DNA from: Ipomoea triloba | Taxonomy: Eukaryota > Streptophyta > Magnoliopsida > Solanales > Convolvulaceae | Length of the DNA: 64,000 nucleotides | Assembly (NCBI RefSeq): GCF_003576645.1 | Contig: NC_044924.1 | Span: 1,077,490 to 1,141,489, forward strand | Direction of reading: 5' to 3' | In this document: in pieces, positions 24,651 to 34,854 of the stretch | Layout: each line of letters starts with the position of its first letter | How positions within the stretch are numbered: the first letter of the stretch is position 1 | Program-made: the position numbers and the translations under genes | The notes under the pieces: generated by a model | The model's input: the letters and a program-made list of their open reading frames with translations, nothing else | Database searches by the model: none | What the model was told of the DNA's origin: nothing

Positions 24651-25963
24651 TCTGTACCTACGCCTTCTGAGTAGAACATGCTTTAGCTTTGGGTTGCAGA
24701 GGATATGCACTGGTAAAATACCCATTCTTCAAATGAATAAGTTGCTGCTTCTCATTTAGACCAATGCAAATATAATTGGCATTGCTCAAGTTGATAAAAC
24801 AGAACAGCATGGCACTGTCAAGAAGGGAAAAGAAATACGGAGTACCATTCTAAAAAACCTAACATCCATTGTTATTAGACTATTAGTGCAGACTTGAAAA
24901 AATTACTCATGTGGGTGATCTACATTTTACACATAAAATATAAATTCTAGATATAATTATTAATATTAAAAGGGGGTTGGGTGGAAGGGTGGACAAAATC
25001 TGAAGAAGATTATTATAAACTATGTTCAATTGTCTTTTTTATTTCTGTTTAATAAGTCTACTTTCTAGCATTTCTTAGTTTCATGTGCTACGTTTATTGC
25101 TATGCATTATCACTGAGCCTGCTAGGTTGTGGCTTATGTTGAGGCGTCGGACCATCGGCCCAATGCATTATCACTAAGTCAACTTGGAATTATCTTGGTG
25201 CAAATAACAGACAGTTGCAGTTTATGTTGAGGCAATCATTGAGTTTGTTATGTATCACTTTAGCTGATCAGGCCTTGGGAGATGCTACATGAGAAAATAA
25301 TTTTTGTTTCCTTGTTACTTTGTTAGTAGTAGCCCTTTATTACAAATTTTGTTTTGTAGCAAAAATATATGAACAAAGTTCATTTTCTCAGTTCAGTTTT
25401 AATGTGAAATTCTCAAGCATTTATTTGTTGTTGTCAATAGCTCATACATCTATTATGCTTAGGGTTAGGAAGATGCCATTTTCATGCATTTTGAGTTTTG
25501 ACCATCAGTTAAGATCAAATGTTCATTTATGTTCTCTACCTTGAGTTATGGTTTGATAATCATAAGATTCAAAGTTAGATTCCTTATGGGAATGATCTAT
25601 TGACTTTCTTGATTTTAAATATAGACGGATTTATCTCCTTGTGATCCTTTGCCAGCTAAGATCACAAAAATGCACATTTGGGTAGCAACTACAAGTTTTC
25701 TCATAAATCAAAGATTGGAAAATAAAATCTGTAAAGAATATTCTTAATTAAGCAGAGGCAAGGGGTAAATATTGTTACAGAATTAGTTCTGAAAAGAACT
25801 TTTCCTACTGCCTCAGAACCCAGAATAGTGGGCAACTGAGTATATATAACACAAAGAAAAGTAAATGGTAATGATACAAAGGGAGCCTAAGTAATAATAC
25901 ATGAAAATATTTTACATGTCCCTTTAATGTACACTGGAAGGATGTATCACTAGCTAATTGCTA
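24651..25963. other. Convergent intergenic spacer
   Basis: Lies between the 3' ends of the EMB1273-like gene (+) and CSTF77 (-), so it holds two 3' UTRs and their poly(A) regions. It contains one TACGGAGTA 9-mer at 24836-24844 and an imperfect duplication around ATGCATTATCACT near 25103 and 25162. No coding potential was recognised. Confidence 0.65.
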
Positions 25964-28900
25964 TCAACTGGTGCTGCCAGAGAGCTCTCCAGAAATTGCA
26001 CTCCCATATGATACCGATCCTGTGTGTGAACTGGAAACCCGAGACTTGTGTAGTTGTCGAATCTTGAAAAGATCTCTAGGTAGAGGCTGGCTCTGCACAG
26101 TCGATGTGTCATCATCATCTTGCCCTGTGAAAAAAAAAAAAAAAAAAAAGAAAGAAAGAAAAGGAAACACCTTAATTCTTTCGATTATTGTGCTGCAAAT
26201 GATGTGTAATAAGGCTTATGACATGTATAGTAAGAAAATGGGTGTAGTAAACATACTGTCCATATTTTTCCTCTTTCCAGGTAGTCTGTCTCTTGTTTTG
26301 AATTTGCTTGAATCAGACAGGTCGCTCGTAGATGGAACAGACCCTGACTGCGCTGGATGAGACACAGCCCCTGGTTTGCCTGTAACTGAAGGAATGTTGC
26401 TTTGCAGGCACACAGATATCACAAAATCAGTATCTGGAGATGGACCTGCATTCCCATCAACCCAAAGTCAAATTATTAGCAAGCAAAGGTATAATTCAAC
26501 CGAATAAAACTAGTTGCTAGCTTCTTGCCAAATAATACTACGGAGTATATTATTTGTAAGAATCTACTTTCTCCATTCAAGATTAAAGTCACAAACTTCC
26601 ATGGCAATGTGATGCATCATAACTTTTCTTTGGAATAAGATATCACGTGATCACTTGGGGGGGGGGGGGGGGGCATTATCAGCAACATTAACTTTGTATA
26701 GAATAGAAAATACTTGAACACAGGTCACTTAAGATAATTCATCAATCAACCAATCTGCTCCTTGAATTATTGCAGATGGCTGTTTTCAAGGTAAATAGTG
26801 TATTGATAAATGGGAAAGATATAGGGAAATTTGTTTAAAAGCATACCCTCAACAGATGGCAAATTTGATATGAATGCTGCCAATGCAGGTGGCAATGATT
26901 TCAGAACATCACCCATCACATTTGGTGGTTGCCCGTTACTGTTTAATTGAACGCCAGAATAAGGCAAGGTGCCTGAAATTGGAAATTGTGTGAGGTAGTG
27001 GGGTCTGCAAAATCCAGTATCACATGCAAATAAACACAAGCTCTCAAAAGTTCTGATAACACAAGCACAGGAAATTCTTCTTAGTTAGACCCTAGTAATG
27101 AAGGTAGTTAACCCTATCTATCTTCTCAAATTTGGACTCAGTGAACTCCATGGAAAACAGAGCTAGCTCATTGGGCAGGTTCAATGAATCAACAAGTGCT
27201 TAAAAACACTATTGTTGGTACAGCCATAATGACAAACTCCATTAAATATTTCTGTTAATACTAACTAAGAAGCCATTGCTCTGAGGGATTAAAGAAGTAT
27301 GAGTTTGTGTGTAAAATCATAGATTAGGCACTTGAGCTCAAAGTGCGTTGCTCTTTATGAACAATGGTAGAAGAGACGCCGGTTCAATGCACCTATCTCC
27401 TAAATAGCTATCTGTTGAAAGGTACCACTGAACTTTCAAATTTCTATACCTAAAGAAGCATTCATTCAAACAACTTTTTTCCTTTCCAGGGAGGAGAGAA
27501 ATCTATTAACAAGGAAATAGGAGAAATTGAGAATGTAGATGGCAAGAAGGCAAAGGAATTCCACTGTAAGTAATTTATCTACTATTATATTGATGAATTG
27601 CACTTTTGCGTTCAAGTTTTTCCAAATTCATTAGTGCTATATTAAGATCCTAGCATGCATACCTGGTGTTTGCTTTGGATTATAAATAGCCATTTTAGAA
27701 GGATCTGGACGCACAAACTTGGCAGAGTTTGTATTGGATGAAACTCCTGGCATACTCCCATCTGCATATAAAAGAAGAATTACATAAAAGCTGAATCCAG
27801 GAATCACTGCAGAAGTATTTATTAGCAACAAAAGATGTATAGAACCTGTCTCAACACCAGCTGTTGATTTCTCAATCTTCTTATTCATGTTCCTTACAAG
27901 CACCTAAAAAAGGTAAAACATAAATGATGAGTAAAAAGAGAACAAACATGTACACTAATCTTCGCCCCCTCCCCCACAGAAGGAAATTGATAGCATATAC
28001 ATGCTGAAGCTACCTCTTGCCGTGAAAGATAATCCAGTGCCGTGGAAGAGCAAGGCCACAGATCCTTAAAACTATAGCGTGATACAATATCTTGCAGTGA
28101 ACTCTCTAATATTGATGCTTCATCGTCACCTGTCCTAAGGGCTTCTTTTCTTCTTTGCTCAACCTGTTAATAAAAGAATCGGTAACCAGCCATTAGGTGT
28201 GACTAACATTTTTAACTTTAAGATAACTTTCATAGAGGAAATAGCCAAGTCATGCCACTTGAAAAACACAGCATGCAATAAAGCATACTACTGTAACTCA
28301 TAGTTGGAACTTAAATATTTTGAGGGGAAACTAACCACACACACAGGCACACAAAGCCATCATATATTCAGTAAATAAGGTATGGAAAATATAAATGGGC
28401 TACCTTCAACATGCTGGCAAGATCACCATAAATCTGCTCGAATTGAGAGAATCTTTTCCAAACCTATACAAGAATGGGTAAATACAGACAAAAATTAACA
28501 CCTTCACATGAATGGTTAAGAACTCATACATATAATTAGAATTTTGACAGTGAAAACACACACACACATTTATTAGATATAAACTTTCCATCAGATTTTA
28601 TATAGGTAATGCCACATGCTAAATACATGTGAGACAATTTTCCAACATTCAAATACTTAGACAATAATGTGTTAGGGAACAAAAAATGGCTGAAATAGTA
28701 AAAGATCACAGAAAATGTAGAGAGAAATAAAAGTCCAATCATACTAGCTAATAAATAGTAAATGAAACAATCCACAACACCATAGCGCATTTACCTAATC
28801 TTGCTTCTAGCTCTAACATGAATCAATTAATGAAAGTAATTACTGAAAGTTAGAGTGGTAGTTAATGCCAAATACTATTAGTTGATTAAACAACCAGCCC

Positions 28901-31900
28901 AAAGCTACCATGGCCTTAATATTAATATTAAACAGCAAACAAGGTATGAAGTACTGCACCTCAAGAGATTCCTCAGGTGGAAGAGAGCTCAATGCCCGTT
29001 CAAACAAAGCCCTAATATTAATATCATCATTCAAACGAGAAAGGAAATCTGCATACCTGCAACACTAGATTAGAATAAGCCAACAGATCCATGCTTATAT
29101 ACAGAATTCTGATGCCAAAGGGAAGGAAACTCACTCAAGAATGTATTCAGGTTCATGCATAAAGTTTTTCAACCCTGCTTCAAACACATTACGTGCCACC
29201 TGCATGAATGCACAAAAAATATAAATTACACAAAAGGGCTTGGTATTTTAACAAAAGTAAATATAGGGGCCACCTTCTAATACCTCAATAAAACACAACA
29301 TGTATACACCAAAAAGAAAACAGATGAAAGGGTAATATTAGAGGTTTAATCACAAAACTTTAATCTAAATTAATTTTAAGTAAGCTGAACAGCAATGTCA
29401 AGCATGAAATTACTGATTTTGAGACACTCCCAAAACATAAAAACAACCAAAAAAATAAAAGTTTCACACCTCATTTAAAACTCAAACACTAAATTGAGAA
29501 TTTGAGGAACACTAGTCACCTTAGCATCCTTGTTAAGACAGAATTCCATCATTGCCTGAGCTACATAAACATGATAAGTGCAATTTGGTGATTTGCGTGC
29601 ATCAAGAAAGTACTTGCGAGCTGCTTCAACTCCTTCTGTCCTCCTTAAGAACCGAATGAACTGCAGTACCCACAGATGCATCCATGATGTGTAATAGAGA
29701 GCAGAGAATTGTTGAGAGACAAGAAAAATCACTATGCTATATAATATATTCTATAACACTTTGCTATGTTGTTGAAAACATTCATTTTCTCAATTGTGTT
29801 TACATAAATATAACTAATCCATTTGTTTTATTAAATTGACAAAGGAGAAAACTTATATTAGGACTAATAAATTCTAATGTGAAATTTGGTAGGTCATACC
29901 TGGATAAGTGATAGTGCCGTGGCATTAGTTCCATCTCCCATAAGACTTTCGTACACCTTCTTTGCAGCCTGCATCAGTTTGAACCCCATAAAAATTACGA
30001 AATACTAATACTTCTGAATTGATGAGGTAAGCATGCTAGTTATATATTTTGCTCTAACCTGAATGGCTCCACGAGATTCTTCAAGTTCAGCATAAGCATA
30101 TCTCAGCATCTCTGAATCTAAACATGTAGAGGGAAATGAATAGTTAAGAACACAATTTGAAAGATCCAGCCTTGCAAGATGCAAAAGGCATAACCAAAGT
30201 AGTATTCTACAATTTAACTGAAAATGTGACAATAAAAAAATTCCATAAGAATGCAACAAAAGATGCTAACAAAAAAAAAATTATTCAGCAGGATAGCGGT
30301 AAAAACAAATACCAGGTAAAGCCTTTAAAGACCGCTGGTAAACTTTTATTGCAGAGTCTACTGAACCACACTTTGCGTGCCAGGTAGCATAGTCATACCA
30401 TATGTCAGGATAATGATACAAGTACATGAGGCACTGTCATCAAAACAAATAAAAGAGCAATCTTCTTTGGTTAAGTAAAAAACATAATATACTTTAAATA
30501 ATGGTGAATGGTAATGATGAATAAGAAACTCAGGCAATTCAGAGATTTGAAAGCTAAACTAATATCTGAAGGCACCAACCTAGGGGAGCAGGCAAAAGAA
30601 TTATAGCTATTAGACAAAGCTTAAAGCATATTAAAATCATCCCAGGCAATACATTTTCTAAGTACTTTATTCATATGCAGTATTGCAAATATTTGGTAAA
30701 GGGCTTTCATAAAAAAACATTGCAAATAAAAGAAGTCCAGCATAGAAAGTAGAAATTGATGAGGAAGAACAAGGAGAGAAATTAATTACAGAGTATTAAT
30801 TATACAAAAGACAGTTTTATCTCCTATACCTGCTCGTATGCGAAGACAATTCTTTTATTAGCAGAAGCAGTATCTATCCTTTGAGGATTTCCTCTGAAAT
30901 AAAGGAAAGCAAAATTATGTTACACCAAATTTTAACCCAGTAACAAAATTGAACTTTAGTGACAGAACAAAAATGAGAGAGAGTATGACCAACAGTCAGC
31001 AAAACTGTACTGATTACACTTAAGAGCAAGTGTACAACAAGTCTTCTATTCAAATGCAATGTGTATGTGATTGTGCATAACACGTGAGGCAAAAGGAGTC
31101 TTACTTTTCAAAGGCTAGGAACCTTTTCCATGCCGTCCACTGCATTTCTTCCTGCAGAAGTATTGAATAAAGCATGGTTAGTAAAATCCAGAAGCACCAA
31201 TCTGCAAGTTTTCATGTACAGCAACTCTCAATTAAAGACAACTAAATCTTATTTCCAGTCTAGTTGGGTTTAGTTACTTGGATTTTATGTCTACATTCAG
31301 TCCTAAAAACACTAAATCCATTGTGAGTCCTAGAGTCACATCTTTCACACAATCTGAGCATAGCTTCTATACAAGTGAGTTACAATCTGTATATTTCTAC
31401 TGTATCTTATTAGACTATTACTACCGCATAACTGCTCATTCAGTCATTCTAACCAATGCATCCATAGGTCTACACAGAAATGTCCAAACCAACTTAGTCA
31501 ATTTTCATTTAACACAACTAGATATATGCTACTTGCATTGCTTATTTGCTTTAGTTAAATCCATTCATAATATGATCTTAAATCTGTGATTTTATATCAT
31601 TTTCCATCTTTCTTTCCTTAAATAGAACCACCAAACTGAACATCTGTACACTCAGGCACATTCAATCCACCAAGTTTAATGATTTTTATTTATTTATTTT
31701 TTTGTCTCTGTAGTTAGTTGTGTTGAAATTGAAAGATTCCAAAAATTGAAGCAAGCAGTGAGTGGTTTAGTATGCAAGAAGTTGCCTTGGAAGAACCAGA
31801 AGGTGGCACAGCAAGCATATTCCAGTCAATTTCATCAATATACTTTTTCATCTCTCTGTAAACTGCCTTTGCACTATTATATTTCGGCTGATACTCAGAT

Positions 31901-33046
31901 ATAAGACCTTTTGCCTGCATAACGTTTTACCATCAGATTCAAAACTCAGAATACTGTCATGTCTTAAATTTTCAAAGCTCAAAGGGGTGAACTCAATGTG
32001 TCAAGACAACCTACCAGAGCTCGGCTAATTGAATTTTCAAAATTCTCGTAGTCCCTCCAAAGTTGTTCAACATGATGGGTTGGCGTAACAATAGCTCTTT
32101 GGTATGCTTTCCTTACTGCAGTCATTCTTTGAGATTCATCTTGTGCAGTTAGAGCCTGCAACATCATCAAGTGATTAATAAATAGAATAAAAAAGTTGAG
32201 TTAATCCATCCAAAAACTCATTATATGAGTGTCAAAGTACGCATACAGGAAAGGACTTTAAGTATGCAATGTACTCCATCCAGACGGGGCCTGAGGCAAT
32301 GTCTGCTCCTGTTAGTACATGGGATCATAAGTCAGAAGTAGGCATTATGATATTCTTAAGCTAGCACTTCTTATCTGTTATCAAGGAACATAAACAAGAA
32401 CATACCAACGTAGTTAAGCATGAACTCATAAGCTTTCTTGGTCTCTTCCTGACCGTCAGTTCCCCTCTTATCATTTACTTTTCTGATAAAACGAATATAA
32501 CAGCGCCTGAAGAGACAGCATTTAGACTATTGCCACTTTGAAAAATTCTCACAAATGAGCAGAAGAATAAAATTAGGAACTTGCCATAAACATACCAAAG
32601 AGGAATTTGCAAACAGTTTAATAAACAACGACTGAAAATTTGCTTTGTGGCATCATCATTATTTACAGCCATATGTGCCTCGACATACTGCTTCCAATAT
32701 TTCGCCTAGAAAGAAACCAAATTCGTGTAAGTGCATATTACTCTAAGAGTAAATATTTTTTACACTAAATTAAATGGTGAAGCATGTATTGAAGAAGGTT
32801 GGATGCTCACAGCAGTAGGAAAAGTAGACAGCAGTTGCTCATATATAGGCACTGCCTCAGCAATTGGCAAACGCTGAAACAAAAGAAAAAGAACATTAGT
32901 ATAATTTTAAAAAATTACTTTCAAAATCCAATTTCAGGAAAAAAAAAATTGGGGAAAAACGATAGATGACAATAAAAATCTCAAGATACCATTGCCTCGT
33001 TGGCGACAATTTCTGCAGCTTCAACATTGTACTTACTGTCCGCCAT
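25964..33046 (-). CDS. CSTF77: Cleavage stimulation factor subunit 77 (CstF77)
   Basis: Scaffold of the nuclear CstF complex, which helps select the cleavage and polyadenylation site of pre-mRNA; in Arabidopsis it affects antisense FLC transcript processing. 22 coding exons on the minus strand: 33046-32990, 32873-32811, 32705-32596, 32506-32406, 32308-32247, 32155-32015, 31914-31786, 31151-31105, 30893-30830, 30433-30313, 30117-30059, 29968-29900, 29660-29520, 29199-29135, 29056-28960, 28463-28404, 28163-28014, 27903-27846, 27761-27663, 26972-26847, 26445-26257, 26124-25964. All phases agree, giving 722 aa (Arabidopsis about 734). HAT repeats fill residues about 20-490; recognisable pieces are NNDDATKQIFSRCL, TPTHHVEQLWRDYENFEN, EIDWNMLAVPP and EAARKYFLDARKSP. 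The C-terminal tail contains DDDDTSTVQSQPLPRD and ends SGELSGSTS. The intron after 31786 begins GC instead of GT; the others are GT-AG. The gene is divergent from OTP51. Confidence 0.95.
26131..26162. repeat. Poly(A)/AAAG tract in the last CSTF77 intron
   Basis: A run of A followed by AAAG units on the plus strand. In the CSTF77 sense direction it is a pyrimidine tract just upstream of the acceptor at 26125-26127, so it probably serves as the polypyrimidine tract of that intron. Confidence 0.7.
26657..26673. repeat. G17 homopolymer in a CSTF77 intron
   Basis: Seventeen consecutive G on the plus strand, C17 in the CSTF77 pre-mRNA, within the intron between exons 26972-26847 and 26445-26257. 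The plus strand could form a G-quadruplex. Length calls in such runs are unreliable. Confidence 0.9.
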
Positions 33047-33439
33047 TGTTGTACAAGTATATGACTGACACCAGCTCAACTTACTAGGAAATTCTACAAA
33101 GCTAAAGATTGAAAACACAAAGATTATCAATTTGGGAACAATAATAAAAATTAAAATAAAAATAAAAAGCAAAATTTTCTGTACATAAGTACCTGTTATG
33201 CCTTCATCTTGGAAGGGCGGGCTTTCCTGTGAGCTTGACGAATCAATATTGGGCTAGGATATATGGATATATTTGAGAAGCCCAACATAATACTCATTCG
33301 GCTCAGTCCGATATGGGAGTTATTAAAAATTAAAAATAGAGAGTAAAACAAGGGTTGTTATGCCTTCATCTTGGAAGGTGAATTTCACTTCATATTTACA
33401 AATTTAAATTTCAATATAAAAAAAATTACAAAATTTGAT

Positions 33440-33620
33440 AATCACAATTTTTGAACTCTATATTCAAATTTACAGAACTTTATATTTACAATTTCATAAT
33501 TTTATATTAACAATTAAAGAACTCTATACTCACAATTACAAAACTCTATATTCAACAATATAATACAAATTTTAAACTTTATGTTCATAATTTTTAAACT
33601 CTATATTCACAAAATATTTC
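33440..33620. repeat. AT-rich imperfect tandem repeat
   Basis: Repeats of an irregular 25-30 base unit around the core AACTCTATATTCACAA, occurring about six times with variation. It is a degenerate minisatellite in the CSTF77 upstream region. Confidence 0.65.
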
Positions 33621-33652
33621 AAAATGCGTTTTAGACTTAGATCTTAAGGCAA

Positions 33653-33903
33653 ATTATTGCATGGACTATGGTCCATACAACTGTGTGGACCAAAAATAAA
33701 AAGTACATTATTTTTATACTAAAGGTACATTATTTTTGTACTGTAGGTACATTATTTGACAGTATATATAAAATAATGTACCTTCAGTACAAAAATAATG
33801 TACCCTAAAATAATGTACTTACAGTATAAAAATAATGGACATTCAGTACAAAAATAATGTAATTTTTATTTTTGATCCACACAGTTATGGTCCATGCAAT
33901 AAT
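33653..33903. mobile_element. Foldback/MITE-like element with terminal inverted repeats
   Basis: 251 bp. The left end ATTATTGCATGGAC is the exact inverse of the right end GTCCATGCAATAAT, and complementarity continues inward (ACTGTGTGGA...AAAAATAAAAA against TTTTTATTTTTGATCCACACAGT). Each arm also carries repeated GTACATTATTTTT units. It has no coding capacity. I could not define a target-site duplication, so the transposon superfamily is open. Confidence 0.75.
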
Positions 33904-33994
33904 GATTGATATCTTAATAGCTGGGCCGAGCCCCTAGTATAATTTGCCGTAAAACAAGTACCATAATCCATTATTGGGTTAACGGTAAAAAATT

Positions 33995-34030
33995 ATACAG
34001 CCCCAAAACGACGTCGTTTTGGGGCTGTAT
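33995..34030. promoter_or_regulatory. 36 bp perfect palindrome with a CGACGTCG core
   Basis: A perfect palindrome without spacer, centred between 34012 and 34013, with the core AAAACGACGTCGTTTT flanked by CCCC/GGGG and ATACAG/CTGTAT. ACGT cores are bound by plant bZIP and bHLH factors. It lies between the divergent CSTF77 and OTP51 genes and could serve either. Confidence 0.75.
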
Positions 34031-34449
34031 TATATAAATATTTTTTTTTTCATTGTCTCACATTTTTTACGAAGAGCTCTGGCTTCTTTCCTCGCCTCTC
34101 TGCCTCTCTGCCTCTCTTTCGTCGCCTCCAGCCTCTCTGCCTGGCTGCCTACCGGAGTACCTGCTACTGCCCCTCTCGGCCTCTCGTCTCCTTTCAGGAC
34201 TCAGGAGTCCTATGAGGCTCTGTCGCTCTGTCCCTGACTCACTGTCTGTGCCGCACGGACACCGCCACACCGGTAACCAGTCACCGGCTCGCCGCCTTAC
34301 CGGTCAGCAGGACAGCAGGAACACCGCCTATTGCCTCCTCTCAGGACTCAAGTTCGTATTTTTGCCCTAATTTATCTAATTTTATTTTTGTCCTAATTTC
34401 CCTAATTTCCCTAATTTCTCTAATTTTATTTCTAATCAATTTAATGTAT

Positions 34450-34830
34450 GTGCTTTGTTCAATTTGTTTATGAATGTGAGCAGTGTCTCAGTTTCACAAT
34501 TTGTTCAATTTGTGAATCAGTGAATGTGAATTTCAATTGTTCATTTTTTCAGGTTTTTTTTTTCAGGTTTTTTTTTTTCAGTCTCTGTGTGCTTTGTTCA
34601 ATTTTTTTTTTTTATTTTTGTATGTGCTTTGTTCATTTTTTTTTTTATAATATTTTTGTTAGATATGAATGTGAGCACTGAGGCTTGAGCAGTGAGTATG
34701 TCTAAATTCTAATATTGTTTTGAATGTGAGGATAGTGAGCAGTGAGGCAGTGAGTATGTCTAGATTTATTAGAGTGTGTCAGTGAGGCAGTGAGTATGTT
34801 TTGAATCTGAGGATTGTTTTGAATCTGCTT
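34450..34830. repeat. T-rich and GTGAG-type short repeats upstream of OTP51
   Basis: The first half repeats TTTCAGGTTTTTTTT and GTGCTTTGTTCA. The second half repeats GTGAGCAGTGAGGCAGTGAG and GAGTATGTCTA with variation, and TTTTGAATCTGAGGATTG. They lie directly before the OTP51 start and may be part of its leader. No protein is recognised. Confidence 0.6.
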
Positions 34831-34854
34831 GTGCACCGCCGACTCGCCGAGCAA

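Larger units (their letters stand above)
33047..34854. promoter_or_regulatory. Divergent promoter region between CSTF77 and OTP51
   Basis: About 1.8 kb between two start codons pointing away from each other. From left to right: a CSTF77 leader with a possible 5' UTR intron (donor after 33193, acceptor before 33101 on the minus strand); a 23 bp direct repeat; AT-rich minisatellite-like DNA at 33440-33620; a foldback element at 33653-33903; a 36 bp perfect palindrome at 33995-34030; a CT-rich stretch at 34070-34200; and T-rich and GTGAG-type repeats at 34440-34830. The last two parts probably belong to the OTP51 leader. Confidence 0.6.

Noticed and set aside
27310..27420. Possible SINE or tRNA-like sequence in a CSTF77 intron
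   Set aside because: A GGTTCAATGC stretch resembles a B box, but there is no A box at the right spacing, no tail and no target duplication.
34053..34370. Open frames on both strands upstream of OTP51
   Set aside because: Low-complexity CT-rich DNA with many short overlapping frames; no family resemblance; probably leader sequence.
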